From contig NZ_JXXD01000014.1 of NCBI RefSeq assembly GCF_000935215.1, forward strand, positions 1 through 33,607: a stretch of DNA of 33,607 nucleotides, read 5' to 3'. A model generated the notes under the pieces. It saw only the letters and a program-made list of their open reading frames with translations. It was not told the DNA's origin and ran no database searches. This DNA comes from Stutzerimonas stutzeri (GTDB lineage Bacteria > Pseudomonadota > Gammaproteobacteria > Pseudomonadales > Pseudomonadaceae). The stretch's first letter is position 1. Every line of letters begins with the position of its first letter. A program made the position numbers and the translations under genes. Of the stretch, positions 23,621 to 33,607 are shown piece after piece.

Positions 23621-23648
23621 TTGCGGCAAGCATGCTGCTTGCTACACT
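23621..23648 (+). promoter_or_regulatory. Candidate promoter with palindromic spacer
   Basis: TTGCGG (23621-23626) and TACACT (23643-23648) are 16 bp apart. The spacer contains the perfect inverted repeat GCAAGCA-TGC-TGCTTGC (23626-23642), which fills it almost exactly and could be an operator. It would drive the lipoprotein, SEC-C and DUF2489 genes. Confidence 0.4.
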
Positions 23649-23671
23649 TGGCCGTCCTTTGGAGTACCGGA

Positions 23672-24169
23672 ATGTTTTGCCAGGCACACACAATAAGAAT
23701 TCTTAGAACCGTCGTGTTGCTCTGCCTGCTTGGCGGCATGGCCGGATGCTCGACCTGGTTTTCGGGCGATTTCAAGGACCCTACGGTCGAGCTCACCAAG
23801 GTCGATATCATCAAGGCGCGGCTGCTGGAACAGCAATTCATGCTGCGCTTTCGTATCGACAACCCCAACGATCACAGCCTGCCGGTGCGCGGGCTGATCT
23901 ACAAAGTCCATCTCAACGACGTGGAACTGGCCAGCGGCGAGTCCAGTGGCTGGCTGACAGTACCTGCCAACAGCTTCGAGTACTACGAGGTGCCGGTTCA
24001 CACCAACCTCTGGCGCCATATGAAGTACATCGTGCGTCTGCTGGAGAAGCCCGACCGTCCGATCGCCTACCGCCTGGCAGGTGAGCTCAAGACCGGGCTG
24101 ATGATGGGCCGGCGCGTGCACATTTCCAACAATGGCGAGATAATCCCGGGCAACTTTATTCCGGAGTAG
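23672..24169 (+). CDS. LEA type 2 / WHy-domain lipoprotein
   Basis: A 165-aa lipoprotein. The signal segment [20 protein letters not shown] ends in a lipobox with the modified cysteine in MAGC. The mature part is a single LEA-2-like beta-sandwich: [60 protein letters not shown]. The RIDNPN motif is characteristic. Such proteins are thought to be tied to desiccation or envelope stress, but the bacterial role is unclear. The ATG at 23672 has GGAG seven bases upstream, while the frame itself opens at 23528. The SEC-C gene begins 7 bp after its stop, so the two are co-transcribed. Confidence 0.85.
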   Translation: MFCQAHTIRILRTVVLLCLLGGMAGCSTWFSGDFKDPTVELTKVDIIKARLLEQQFMLRFRIDNPNDHSLPVRGLIYKVHLNDVELASGESSGWLTVPANSFEYYEVPVHTNLWRHMKYIVRLLEKPDRPIAYRLAGELKTGLMMGRRVHISNNGEIIPGNFIPE

Positions 24170-24176
24170 TACCCAG

Positions 24177-24371
24177 ATGAGTCAAGAGCCCCACGTACAT
24201 GGTCCCGACTGCAACCACGATCACGATCACGACCATGACCATCACCACGTTCATGGCCCGCATTGCAATCACAGCCACGAACCTGTGCGTAATCCGCTGA
24301 AGGACGTCGGTCGCAATGACCCGTGCCCTTGTGGCAGCCAGCAGAAGTACAAGAAATGCCACGGCGCCTGA
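24177..24371 (+). CDS. His-rich SEC-C motif mini-protein
   Basis: A 64-aa protein. Its first half is a histidine/aspartate run (residues 6-34: [16 protein letters not shown], then [13 protein letters not shown]) with the unit HVHGPxCNH present twice. Its second half is a SEC-C zinc-binding motif, [19 protein letters not shown], as found at the end of SecA and in many small proteins. Both halves point to metal binding. The GGAG site overlaps the end of the upstream lipoprotein gene, and the DUF2489 gene starts 7 bp after the stop, so translation is probably coupled. The function is unknown; a metal-handling or metal-storing role is inference from composition. Confidence 0.85.
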   Translation: MSQEPHVHGPDCNHDHDHDHDHHHVHGPHCNHSHEPVRNPLKDVGRNDPCPCGSQQKYKKCHGA

Positions 24372-24378
24372 GCCTGTC

Positions 24379-24840
24379 ATGACCCTGGCCATCGGTCTGT
24401 TCGTCATCGCCACGCTGCTGATTGCTGCGCTGGGCGGCTATGCGCTGTATCTCTGGCGGCGTGTCTGGCGCAACGAGCGGTTGCAGGCAGCGGCGCGGAC
24501 GCAGCAGCAGACCGCGCTGGCGGAGGATCTGCGAATCCTCGCCAGCTGCCTGCTGGAGGAGCAAGTCCCGCTCATCGAGGGGGCAATCCGCATCAAGGTG
24601 CTGCTCGACAACTATGATGTGGCGCTGGGGCAGCATCCTCGTTGTCAGGTTTTCCAGCAGCTGTTCGAAGCCACCGAGCAAGTGCCGACCCATGCCGCCT
24701 GGAAGGCGCTGGACAAGCAGGAGCGGCGCCGACATGAAGCGCAGTTCAGTGCCCTCGAGCTGCAGCACAAGGCCGAGGCTCGGCGTTCGGCCCGTTGGCT
24801 GCTCGACGAAGCTCTGCCAAAATCCCGCGACGCGGCCTGA
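24379..24840 (+). CDS. DUF2489 membrane-anchored protein
   Basis: A 153-aa protein with one N-terminal membrane span (LAIGLFVIATLLIAALGGYA) followed by a cytoplasmic helical domain of the DUF2489 type: LAEDLRILASCLLEEQVPLI, EGAIRIKVLLDNYD, VFQQLFEATEQVPTHAAWKA. It is rich in Gln, Arg and Ala and may form coiled coils. The ATG at 24379 lies 7 bp after the SEC-C stop with no good ribosome site, which suggests coupled translation. A start at 24316 would overlap the SEC-C gene and is not used. The family function is unknown. Confidence 0.82.
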   Translation: MTLAIGLFVIATLLIAALGGYALYLWRRVWRNERLQAAARTQQQTALAEDLRILASCLLEEQVPLIEGAIRIKVLLDNYDVALGQHPRCQVFQQLFEATEQVPTHAAWKALDKQERRRHEAQFSALELQHKAEARRSARWLLDEALPKSRDAA

Positions 24841-24915
24841 TCGACCGATCTTCTTCGCCGCGCGCCCTCTAATCTGTCAGTACCATCCCTTGCCAAGCTC
24901 GCTCAGGAGTCTTTG

Positions 24916-27453
24916 ATGTCTCTGCGTCTGCCGTTCGCCCTGGTTCGCCTGACGCTGGGGGCCGCGCTCGGCCTGGCCGGCCTGGGCGGTTGTCAGGCCT
25001 ATCTCGATAATCGCTACAGCGCCAGCCTGCCGCCGCCGCAGGGCATTCAGCCGCTGACCGGCCTGGCAGGCAGCGCGAGTATCCGGCGCAATTCGCTGGG
25101 CATGCCGCTGATCGAAACCTCGTCGTTCCACGATGCGCTGTTCGCCATGGGTTACGTCCACGCCACCGATCGTCTGAGCCAGATGGTCAGCCTACGGCTG
25201 ATGGCTCAAGGGAGATTGGCGGAGATGGTTGGCCCCGGCGTGTTGGAGAGCGACCGCTTCATGCGCGCGGTGAATCTGCGCCAGAGCGCCGAGCTGCTCT
25301 ATCGCGAGTCCTCGCCGCGGATGAAGAAGTTCTTCGAGGTCTACGCCCGCGGCGTGAACGCCTACCTGTATCGCCATCAGGACAAGCTGCCGATGGACCT
25401 TGCCGAGTCCGGCTACAAGCCTGAGTACTGGAAGCCCGAGGACTCGGTGCTGGTGTTCTGTTTGCTCAACTTCGGGCTTTCGCAGAATCTGCAGGAAGAA
25501 GTGGCGGCGCTGCTGCTGGCGCAGAAGGTGGGTAGCGATAAGCTCGCCTGGTTGCTGCCGATCTATCCGGACGAAGCATTGCCGTTCGCCGAAGCCGACA
25601 AGCTCAAGGGACTCGCGCTGGGTGGATCGGTACCAGGGCTGGCGGCGATCGAGCAGGCGGCGCAAAACTTGGCATCGTTGACCCCGACTGGGATGGCTGC
25701 GTCGAACAACTGGGCCATTGCCGGCAGCAACACCCGTAGCGGCAAACCGATTCTGGCCAACGACACGCACCTGCCGCTGTCGATGCCTTCGTACTGGAAT
25801 TTCATGCAGGTTCGCGCACCGAAGTTCCAGGCCGCGGGTGTCACCATCGCCGGGGTGCCCGCAGTGGTCGCCGGTTTCAACGGCAAGCTCGGCTGGGGCA
25901 TGACCATGGTGATGGGCGACAATCAGGACCTCTATCTCGAGCAGGTGCGCCGCGAAGGCTCGCGGCTGATGTACCTGGCCGATGGCAAGTGGCTGCAGGC
26001 CCGCGAGCGGCACGAAACCTACTTCGTCAAAGGCGAGCGGCCGATTCGCGAGACCATCTACGAAACCCGTAATGGGCCTCTGCTGAACACGGCGCTCGGC
26101 GAGCGCAAGCACCCCTTGCAACCGCTACAGCTCCGCAGTGGTTACGGCCTTGCGCTGAAAACCACGCAGCTGGAGGCCGATCGCACCCTGGATGCCTTCT
26201 TCGATCTGTCCCGCGCGCAATCGGTGGATCAGGCCTTCGAGGCGACCCGCGAAATTCGTGCGACGGCGCTGAATCTGGTGTTTGCTGACCAGCAGGGAAT
26301 CGGCTGGCAGGTCACCGGACGCTTCCCAAATCGTCGCGAGGGATTGGGGCTGGTGCCGTCGCCGGGTTGGGACAATCGTTATGAATGGGACGGCTTCGCT
26401 GATCCGATGCTGCATCCCTACGACCAGGATCCGATCCAGGGCTGGCTCGGCACCGCCAACCATCGCAGTGTACCGCGCGGTTACGGGATGCAGCTTTCCA
26501 GCTCCTGGTATGGCCCCGAGCGCTATGAGCGCCTGGCGGAACTGGCGGGGCGGGGCAAGCATGACACCCGCAGTACTATCGCGATGCAGTACGACCAGGT
26601 CACGCCGTTCGCCGCCAAGCTCAGGGCAATGTTCGAGGCGCCGGGCATGGCCGAGCCGTTGCGCAAGGCGATCGATGCACTGCCGGCCGCCGAACGCAGC
26701 AAGGCGCGAGAAGCGCTGGATCGACTGATGGCGTTCGACGGCAAGCTCGCTGCGGATTCGGCCGATGCTGCGCTGTATGGTGCTTTCCTGCACGAAAGCG
26801 CGCGGCAGACGTTCCTCGACGAGCTGGGGCCGGAAGATACGCAGGCGTGGCGAGCGCTGGTGCAGACGGCCAACACCTCCTATTCGGCCCAGGCCGACCA
26901 TCTGCTCGGGCGCGAGGACAGCCCGTTCTGGAATGACCAGCGCACTGCGCATGCCGAAGACAAGCCGGCAATCCTCGCGCGCAGCCTGGCCGCAGCAGTG
27001 ACCTTGCTGGAAGGCCGCCTGGGCAACGAGCGCAGCGCCTGGCAATGGGGCAAGCTGCACACTGCTAGCTGGACCTCCGGCGCGACGCAGTTGGCGCCGC
27101 ATATGCCGGCCAGCCAGCGGAGCAAGATCAACGCTATCGGCAGCTACCTGGATCGCGGCCCCTTTGCGATGGGCGGCGACCACAGCACGCTGAATGCCTC
27201 GGCCTATCACCTGGGAACGGACTTCGATACCTGGCTGATCCCGGCGATGCGCATCATCGTCGACTTTGGCCGCGACGAGCCGATGATTGGCCTCAACAGT
27301 TCAGGCCAATCGGGCAATCCGGCCAGCCCTCACTACGCCGATGGCATCGACGCGTGGATGAAGGCGAACTACATGAGTTTCCCGTTCAAGACGGAGAATC
27401 TCGACAAGGTCTACGGCAACCGGCGTCTGTTGCTGACGCCCGCCGGCAAGTGA
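24916..27453 (+). CDS. quiP: Penicillin-acylase-family lipoprotein, QuiP-like acyl-homoserine-lactone acylase
   Basis: An 845-aa Ntn-hydrolase of the penicillin acylase family. It most resembles QuiP of P. aeruginosa (847 aa), which hydrolyses long-chain acyl-homoserine lactones. A lipoprotein signal ends at C26 (LGLAGLGGC). The alpha part carries [20 protein letters not shown] and GYVHATDR. Self-cleavage would occur before S263 in [10 protein letters not shown], making Ser the beta-chain N-terminal nucleophile. Later landmarks are [47 protein letters not shown] and [13 protein letters not shown]. The ATG at 24916 has AGGAG six bases upstream. The gene could serve in quorum quenching or in using amides as carbon source. 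The substrate is assigned by similarity, not shown. Confidence 0.87.
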   Translation: MSLRLPFALVRLTLGAALGLAGLGGCQAYLDNRYSASLPPPQGIQPLTGLAGSASIRRNSLGMPLIETSSFHDALFAMGYVHATDRLSQMVSLRLMAQGRLAEMVGPGVLESDRFMRAVNLRQSAELLYRESSPRMKKFFEVYARGVNAYLYRHQDKLPMDLAESGYKPEYWKPEDSVLVFCLLNFGLSQNLQEEVAALLLAQKVGSDKLAWLLPIYPDEALPFAEADKLKGLALGGSVPGLAAIEQAAQNLASLTPTGMAASNNWAIAGSNTRSGKPILANDTHLPLSMPSYWNFMQVRAPKFQAAGVTIAGVPAVVAGFNGKLGWGMTMVMGDNQDLYLEQVRREGSRLMYLADGKWLQARERHETYFVKGERPIRETIYETRNGPLLNTALGERKHPLQPLQLRSGYGLALKTTQLEADRTLDAFFDLSRAQSVDQAFEATREIRATALNLVFADQQGIGWQVTGRFPNRREGLGLVPSPGWDNRYEWDGFADPMLHPYDQDPIQGWLGTANHRSVPRGYGMQLSSSWYGPERYERLAELAGRGKHDTRSTIAMQYDQVTPFAAKLRAMFEAPGMAEPLRKAIDALPAAERSKAREALDRLMAFDGKLAADSADAALYGAFLHESARQTFLDELGPEDTQAWRALVQTANTSYSAQADHLLGREDSPFWNDQRTAHAEDKPAILARSLAAAVTLLEGRLGNERSAWQWGKLHTASWTSGATQLAPHMPASQRSKINAIGSYLDRGPFAMGGDHSTLNASAYHLGTDFDTWLIPAMRIIVDFGRDEPMIGLNSSGQSGNPASPHYADGIDAWMKANYMSFPFKTENLDKVYGNRRLLLTPAGK

Positions 27454-27459
27454 GGAGGG

Positions 27460-27491
27460 GCGCCGCGCCGGCCCTAGGCCGGTTGCGGCGC
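27460..27491. terminator. Long GC hairpin between convergent quiP and trmO
   Basis: An inner stem CCGGCC-CTA-GGCCGG (27468-27482) is extended by GCGCCGC (27460-27466) pairing with GCGGCGC (27485-27491). It spans the 20-bp gap and the trmO stop codon. There is no T-tract, so it may stop or protect both transcripts rather than act as a classical terminator. Confidence 0.45.
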
Positions 27492-28181
27492 TGCTGGCGC
27501 GACTTCCAGAACGCGGATCACGCCTGGCGTCGGGTAATGCCAGCGCACGTCCACATCCCAGAACTGCGCGCCGTATCGCCGTTCCGGTTCGGGTTTCTGA
27601 TAGGCCGGGCGCGGGTCCTGCGCCAGGCACTGCTCGATAAGCTCCACCAGGGGTTCGCCGAGCCGCGATGCTTCGTGGCCAGCCTGCAGCAAGCTGGCGT
27701 TCGACCACTGCACCTGGATCAACCCTGGCGCGTCGGCGGCCATCTCGTTGCGTGCGTCAGGCAGCGCGTCGGCGTAGGGCACGTAGGGTTTGATGTCCAG
27801 CACCGGGGTGCCGTCCAGCAGGTCGATGCCGGAAATGAACAGTCGTCCCGGCTCGACCTTATCCAGCCTGACCACCGACTGACCGATGCCATTGGGTCTG
27901 TGCGTTGCTCGCGTGGCGAACACGCCAACCGTGCGATTGCCGCCCAGACGTGGCGGGCGAACCTTGAGGCGGGGTTTGCTTTCCAGCGCCTGATGGAAGA
28001 GAAACAGCAGCCACACGTGGCTGACCTGCTCGAGCCCGGCTACCGCATCACCACTGTCGAACGGCGGCAGCAGTTCCAGCACGCCACGTGCGGCTGGCGC
28101 CAGGCTGGGCTGGCGGGGGATGGCGAACTTCTCCTTGAAGCAGGAGCGGACGTAGCCGATAGGCGAGACGCTGTGATCCAT
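27474..28181 (-). CDS. trmO: tRNA (adenine37-N6)-methyltransferase TrmO
   Basis: TrmO (TsaA/YaeB family) uses S-adenosylmethionine to methylate N6-threonylcarbamoyl-adenosine 37 in threonine tRNA. The 235-aa protein starts with the family beta-barrel SVSPIGYVRSCFKEKFAIPR. It has the signature ATRATHRPNGIGQSVVRLDK, GIDLLDGTPVLDIKPYVPYAD and a C-terminal FWDVDVRWHY extension typical of the gammaproteobacterial branch. The family usually has RPNPIG, so RPNGIG is a slight variant. It is convergent with quiP and has no obvious operon partner. Confidence 0.92.
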   Translation of the reverse strand: MDHSVSPIGYVRSCFKEKFAIPRQPSLAPAARGVLELLPPFDSGDAVAGLEQVSHVWLLFLFHQALESKPRLKVRPPRLGGNRTVGVFATRATHRPNGIGQSVVRLDKVEPGRLFISGIDLLDGTPVLDIKPYVPYADALPDARNEMAADAPGLIQVQWSNASLLQAGHEASRLGEPLVELIEQCLAQDPRPAYQKPEPERRYGAQFWDVDVRWHYPTPGVIRVLEVAPAAPQPA

Positions 28182-28290
28182 TACACGGGCCTGGAAGCAG
28201 TCGGGCGGCTGCGCATCTTAACCGCTATGGCCGCCTGTTGCGTTTACGCCCGGCCGACGCGCATATGCACTGTCGGCCCGCGCTGATGTG

Positions 28291-29499
28291 TTACAGGCCG
28301 AGCAGGTTGGCGACGTAATCGGCGTCCTTGTCGCCGCGGCCGGAAAGGTTGACCAGGATATGGCTGTCCTTGCCCAGCGTCGGCGCGGTGCGAATCGCCC
28401 AGGCCACGGCATGGGCGCTTTCCAGGGCAGGGATGATGCCCTCCACACGCGATAGAGTCATGAAGGCGTCCAGGCATTCCTGGTCGGTCGCGGTCTGGTA
28501 GTTCACCCGGCCGATGTCCTTGAGATAACTGTGCTGTGGGCCGACACCGGGGTAGTCCAGACCGGAAGCGATGGAGTGCACCGCGGACGGGTTGCCATCG
28601 GCATCCTCCAGCACGTAACAGGCCATGCCATGCAGTTCGCCTGGCTTGCCCTTCGTCAGCGTGGCCGAGTGGCGGCCTGGCTTGTCCAGGCTTTCACCGG
28701 CCGGCTCGATACCGATCAGCTCGACCGCGGCATCTTCGAGAAATGCGGTGAACATGCCCATGGCATTTGAGCCGCCACCGACGCAAGCAACTACGCGATC
28801 GGGCAGGCGGCCATGTTTGGCGAGGAATTGCTCACGGGCCTCGGTGCCGATGATTGACTGGAAATCGCGGACCATCTTCGGGAACGGATGTGGGCCGACC
28901 ACCGAGCCAATGGCGTAGATGTAGTTGTGCGGGTCCTTCAGGTATTCCTCGAAGGCGCTGTCCACCGCTTCCTTGAGCGTCGCGGCGCCGCGGGTGACCG
29001 CTACCAGCTTGCAGCCGAGGATCTTCATCTTGGTGACGTTCGGGTGTTCCTTCTCGATGTCCACTTGGCCCATGTGGATCTCGCAGGGAATGCCGACCAG
29101 CGCGCAGGCGGTAGCCAGGGCAACCCCGTGCTGGCCGGCGCCAGTCTCCGCGATCACCTTCTTCTTGCCCATGAATTTGGCCAGCAGCGCCTCGCCCAGG
29201 CAGTGATTGATCTTGTGCGCGCCGGTGTGGTTCAGGTCTTCGCGCTTCAGATAAATCTGCGCGCCACCAAGCTGCTCGGACAGCCGCCGCGCATGGAAGA
29301 TCGGGCTTGGCCGACCCACGTAGTCGGCGAACAGTGCCGCCAGTTCCTGCTGGAAGTCATCACGCTGGCGAATTTCCTCGTAGGCGAGGTTGATGTCGTC
29401 CATCGCCTGCTTGAGGTGCGGTGGGACCAGCTGGCCGCCATAGGGGCCGAAATATCCGTTGGCGTCGGGCATGGCGGTGAAGCGAGGATCGGACGACAT
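28291..29499 (-). CDS. trpB: Stand-alone tryptophan synthase beta-chain-like protein
   Basis: A 402-aa fold-type II PLP enzyme. It has the PLP lysine K96 in [12 protein letters not shown]118 in [10 protein letters not shown], the phosphate cup GGGSNAMG, and the C-terminal [12 protein letters not shown] and NLSGRGDKD motifs, so indole plus serine to tryptophan is chemically plausible. The N-terminus ([20 protein letters not shown]) and the segment after IGIEPAGE ([20 protein letters not shown]) differ from the canonical EAAGHGVESGRH-type region. No trpA or trpI is adjacent: neighbours are trmO and betT. It is probably a second, unlinked TrpB that works alone or on another substrate. ATG at 29499 is used; an upstream TTG is possible. 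The ribosome site is weak. Confidence 0.85.
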   Translation of the reverse strand: MSSDPRFTAMPDANGYFGPYGGQLVPPHLKQAMDDINLAYEEIRQRDDFQQELAALFADYVGRPSPIFHARRLSEQLGGAQIYLKREDLNHTGAHKINHCLGEALLAKFMGKKKVIAETGAGQHGVALATACALVGIPCEIHMGQVDIEKEHPNVTKMKILGCKLVAVTRGAATLKEAVDSAFEEYLKDPHNYIYAIGSVVGPHPFPKMVRDFQSIIGTEAREQFLAKHGRLPDRVVACVGGGSNAMGMFTAFLEDAAVELIGIEPAGESLDKPGRHSATLTKGKPGELHGMACYVLEDADGNPSAVHSIASGLDYPGVGPQHSYLKDIGRVNYQTATDQECLDAFMTLSRVEGIIPALESAHAVAWAIRTAPTLGKDSHILVNLSGRGDKDADYVANLLGL

Positions 29500-29919
29500 G
29501 AACAAATCTCTGCAGGTGGAAGGGGAAGGCTGCTGCTACGCGGGGCCGATCATAAGCCAGCGCACAATCGCTGAAAACGCCGAGCTGGGGCGGAGCGCTG
29601 GGCCGCTCGTGGCGAGGCGATTCGCATGAACGAAGGGTCGGATCAAGGCGCTTGGGATGGTGCTGATTTCGCCGTGATTCGCGAAATTGACACTTATCGT
29701 GTAGGATGCGCGCCGATTTCGCCATTATGGGAGCATGATTCAACTTGATTTTTTGTCGGCAGCAGCTTGCCGACGGGCATGGCTGTCATCAGTACGGCCG
29801 CTATGCATGCCCATCCCGCCCTTGGTGCGCAGCAATTTCAAGAGATTTGCCCGCCACCTGCCGCAATACGTCGCACCGCGATGTCGTAAAAGCCAGAACA
29901 AGTTCAGGAGATAGAACTG
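29500..29919. other. Divergent intergenic region between trpB-like gene and betT
   Basis: A 420-bp gap without a credible gene. It holds ACAC-TTATC-GTGT (29690-29702) overlapping TTGACA (29687-29692), and a 7-bp stem GTCGGCA/TGCCGAC (29755-29774) preceded by six T. These may be regulatory signals of betT or of the trpB-like gene, but I found no well-spaced -10 partner for the TTGACA. Confidence 0.5.
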
Positions 29920-31986
29920 ATGAACGAGGCTGAGCTCTCGCCCAATGATTCCGAAGCGCCGGCTGACCGGATCAATCCCGTAGTTTTCTACGGTTCTGCA
30001 ATCGCTATCGTGGCGTTTGCCATATGGACGATGTTCTTCACAGATCGCTCCCAAGCGGTCATCAACACGGTACTTGGCTGGATATCCGACACCTTCGGCT
30101 GGTTCTACTTTCTCGCCGTGCTGGTGTACCTGCTCTTCGTGGTGATCGTGGCTACCAGCCGCTACGGCAAGATCCGCCTCGGGCCGGATCATTCCAAACC
30201 CGAATTCAACGTGGTCACCTGGGCGGCGATGCTGTTTTCCGCCGGGATCGGCATCGACCTGCTGTTCTTCTGCATCGCCGAACCCATCACCCAGTTTCTC
30301 GAACCACCGGTAGGCGAGGGCGGAACCACCCAGGCCGCGCGCCACGCCATGGAGCTGACCTTCCTGCACTGGGGCCTTTCCGGTTGGGGTGTCTATACCC
30401 TGGTCGGAATGTCGCTGGCGTATTTCAGCTTTCGCCAGGGCTTGCCGCTGTCGATCCGCTCATCGCTGTATCCGATCTTCGGCAAGCGCATCTACGGCCC
30501 CATCGGGCATACCGTCGATACCGCCGCGGTGCTGGGCACGGTGTTCGGCATCGCTACCAGTCTCGGCATCGGCATCATCCAGCTCAACTTCGGCCTCAAC
30601 TACATCTTCGGCATACCGGAAGGCACGCTCACCCAGGCGGTGCTGGTGGTGCTGATCGTGGTGTTCTCGGCAATCTCGGCGGCGACCGGGGTCGAGCGCG
30701 GGATTCGCCGGCTTTCCGAATTCAACATGCTGCTGGCGGTCCTGCTGCTGCTGTTCGTGCTGGTGGTCGGCGATACGGTGTTCCTGCTCAACGCACTGGT
30801 GATGAACGTAGGCGACTACTTCTCCAACTTCATAAGCCTGTCGCTGGACACCTACGCCTACCGCCGACCGACCGACTGGCTGAACGCCTGGACAGTGTTC
30901 TTCTGGGCCTGGTGGATCGCCTGGGGGCCGTTCGTGGGCCTGTTTCTGGCGCGCATTTCCCGCGGTCGCACCATCCGCGAGTTCGTCATCGGCACGTTGC
31001 TGCTGCCGCTGGCCTTCATGATGGCCTGGATGTCGATCATGGGTAACAGCGCCATCGAGATGGTCATGGGCGGTGCCCTCGAATTCGGTCAGCAGGCGGT
31101 GAGCAACCCTGGCTCGTCGATCTATCTGTTCCTCCAGAGCCTGCCCTGGGCCGGTCTCACCACCATCGTGGTGACCATCCTCGCGATCGTGTTCTTCGTC
31201 ACCTCCGGCGACTCCGGCTCGCTGGTGCTGTCGAACTTCACCTCCATCCTCAAGGATGTGAACAGCGATGCACCGGTGTGGATGCGCATCCTCTGGGCGG
31301 CGATCATCGGCATTCTCACCCTGGCACTGCTGATTGCCGGCGGCCTGACCGCGCTGCAGGGCACCGTGGTGATCATGGGGCTGCCGTTCTCCATCGTTCT
31401 GCTGTTCATGATGTACGGGCTGTTCAAGGCACTGCACGTCGAGGGTGTCATGGCTGACAGTTACCAGAAGAGCCTGGCCGGCTACCTGTCCGGGCGCGCG
31501 ACGCTGGAGCACACGCAGATGAACTGGAGTCAGCGGCTGTCGCGGGCGATGAGCTTTCCCAGCCGTTTGCAGATCCGTCGCTACCTGAAGGACGTGTGCA
31601 AGCCGGCGATGGAGGAGATTCAGAAGGCGCTGGGCGAGAAGGGCGTGCCGGTGGAGATCGTCGAAGGCGAACCGGGCAACGAGCACCTGGCGCTGCACGT
31701 CAATCTGGGCAGCGAGCAGGACTTCACCTACCAGATCTGGCCGGTGCGCGGCACCATGCCGTCCTTTGCCCTGCGCACGCAGAGCAGCAACGCGGACTAT
31801 TACCGGCTCGAGGTGCATCTGCGCCAGGGCAGCCTGGGTTACGACCTGATGGGCTACTCCCGGCGCCAGCTGATCGAGGACATCCTCGACCACTACGAGC
31901 ACCACATGCACTTCCTGCATCTGCAACGCGAGAACGGCGGTGGTGAAAGCGGCATGCCTAATCCGGGCGCGGCGCCGACACCCTGA
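29920..31986 (+). CDS. betT: Choline transporter of the BCCT family
   Basis: A 688-aa secondary transporter that brings choline into the cell for betaine synthesis or catabolism, driven by a cation gradient. After a short polar N-terminus there are twelve membrane spans with the BCCT signature FFWAWWIAWGPFVGLFLARI and TSGDSGSLVLSNFT. GIGIDLLFFCIAEP stands where BCCT proteins have the glycine-rich substrate helix. From about residue 520 a long hydrophilic C-terminal domain follows (SQRLSRAMSFPSRLQIRRYL to DILDHYEHHMHFLHLQREN), as in osmotically regulated BetT of E. coli and Pseudomonas. CAGGAG lies nine bases before the ATG. betB and betA follow, so uptake and oxidation are linked. Confidence 0.93.
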   Translation: MNEAELSPNDSEAPADRINPVVFYGSAIAIVAFAIWTMFFTDRSQAVINTVLGWISDTFGWFYFLAVLVYLLFVVIVATSRYGKIRLGPDHSKPEFNVVTWAAMLFSAGIGIDLLFFCIAEPITQFLEPPVGEGGTTQAARHAMELTFLHWGLSGWGVYTLVGMSLAYFSFRQGLPLSIRSSLYPIFGKRIYGPIGHTVDTAAVLGTVFGIATSLGIGIIQLNFGLNYIFGIPEGTLTQAVLVVLIVVFSAISAATGVERGIRRLSEFNMLLAVLLLLFVLVVGDTVFLLNALVMNVGDYFSNFISLSLDTYAYRRPTDWLNAWTVFFWAWWIAWGPFVGLFLARISRGRTIREFVIGTLLLPLAFMMAWMSIMGNSAIEMVMGGALEFGQQAVSNPGSSIYLFLQSLPWAGLTTIVVTILAIVFFVTSGDSGSLVLSNFTSILKDVNSDAPVWMRILWAAIIGILTLALLIAGGLTALQGTVVIMGLPFSIVLLFMMYGLFKALHVEGVMADSYQKSLAGYLSGRATLEHTQMNWSQRLSRAMSFPSRLQIRRYLKDVCKPAMEEIQKALGEKGVPVEIVEGEPGNEHLALHVNLGSEQDFTYQIWPVRGTMPSFALRTQSSNADYYRLEVHLRQGSLGYDLMGYSRRQLIEDILDHYEHHMHFLHLQRENGGGESGMPNPGAAPTP

Positions 31987-31993
31987 CCCTGCA

Positions 31994-32016
31994 CGCCTCG
32001 GGCGATCCCCGAGGCG
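31994..32016 (+). terminator. Intercistronic hairpin between betT and betB
   Basis: The perfect 9-bp stem CGCCTCGGG (31994-32002) / CCCGAGGCG (32008-32016) has a five-base loop and lies 7 bp after the betT stop. Only TTCC follows, so it is likely an attenuating or mRNA-stabilising hairpin within the operon, or a leaky terminator. Confidence 0.55.
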
Positions 32017-32079
32017 TTCCATCCATGTCGCGGCAGTGTCGATCCGCTGCCGCCACGAACGGTACGAACGAGGTAGAAC

Positions 32080-33552
<1,473 letters not shown>

Positions 33553-33566
33553 GGGAGGTTTGAACC

Positions 33567-33607
33567 ATGGAATATGACTACATCATCATCGGCGCCGGCT
33601 CGGCGGG
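33567..33607 (+). CDS. betA: Choline dehydrogenase, N-terminal fragment (cut by window end)
   Basis: Only the first 13 codons are inside the window: MEYDYIIIGAGSAG, the start of the FAD-binding GxGxxG motif of GMC oxidoreductases. A GGGAGG site lies eight bases upstream, 14 bp after betB. BetA oxidises choline to betaine aldehyde. The assignment rests on this N-terminus and the betT-betB context. Confidence 0.85.
   Translation, partial: MEYDYIIIGAGSA

Noticed and set aside
29755..29774. Stem-loop next to a T-run as a terminator for the trpB-like gene or betT
   Set aside because: The T-run precedes the stem on the plus strand and would be an A-run after it on the minus strand, so it is not a terminator in either direction.
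29740..30369. 209-aa minus-strand open frame upstream of and into betT
   Set aside because: Overlaps the start of betT and its intergenic region; no domain or ribosome site. It is not betI.

Overview
The window is chromosomal DNA of a high-GC gammaproteobacterium, most likely a Pseudomonas of the stutzeri group (Stutzerimonas). The gene order fadB-fadA-DUF1653-topA-(hypothetical)-(small hypothetical)-sulA/lexA-psrA-nagZ-mtiP is the conserved core of pseudomonad genomes. The proteins match Pseudomonas family lengths and keep their catalytic residues. No tRNA, rRNA, CRISPR array, phage or insertion sequence was recognised. The genus is inferred from recalled protein families and gene order, not from a search.

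Region 1 (about 0.4-5.0 kb) looks like a small catabolic cassette. An HMG-CoA-lyase-like enzyme and a class III (CaiB/BaiF) CoA-transferase lie on the minus strand. They diverge from a LysR regulator, which is followed by a TRAP-type solute-binding protein gene broken by an apparent one-base deletion. A double inverted-repeat element sits between the two enzyme genes, and T-N11-A palindromes precede both arms of the cassette. A plausible role is uptake, CoA activation and cleavage of a branched hydroxy-dicarboxylate such as 3-hydroxy-3-methylglutarate. Region 2 (5.3-10.1 kb) holds acetyl-CoA synthetase, a small DUF2892 membrane protein and oligopeptidase B.

Region 3 (10.5-24.8 kb) is the conserved core. 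It contains the FadBA beta-oxidation complex, DUF1653, topoisomerase I, a topA-linked hypothetical protein, an inserted EamA permease, a 78-aa conserved protein, the SOS pair lexA-sulA, and the fatty-acid-responsive TetR regulator psrA diverging from lexA. A leaderless YkuD-domain protein, nagZ (peptidoglycan recycling), methylthioinosine phosphorylase, a LEA-2-like lipoprotein, a His-rich SEC-C mini-protein and a DUF2489 protein follow. Regulatory DNA is readable here: two LexA boxes over the lexA promoter, two overlapping perfect PsrA operators before psrA, and a near-consensus PsrA site before fadBA. This suggests that PsrA autoregulates and controls beta-oxidation from within the same window.

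Region 4 (24.9-33.6 kb) carries a QuiP-like lipoprotein acylase (acyl-homoserine-lactone acylase family), the tRNA methyltransferase TrmO, and a stand-alone tryptophan synthase beta-like gene without trpA. It ends with the choline-to-glycine-betaine genes betT-betB-betA, where betA is cut by the window edge and betI is absent from the window. Nothing here is a clearly new system. The best leads are the HMGL/CaiB/TRAP cassette, the YkuD-NagZ pair, the orphan TrpB and the overlapping PsrA operators.
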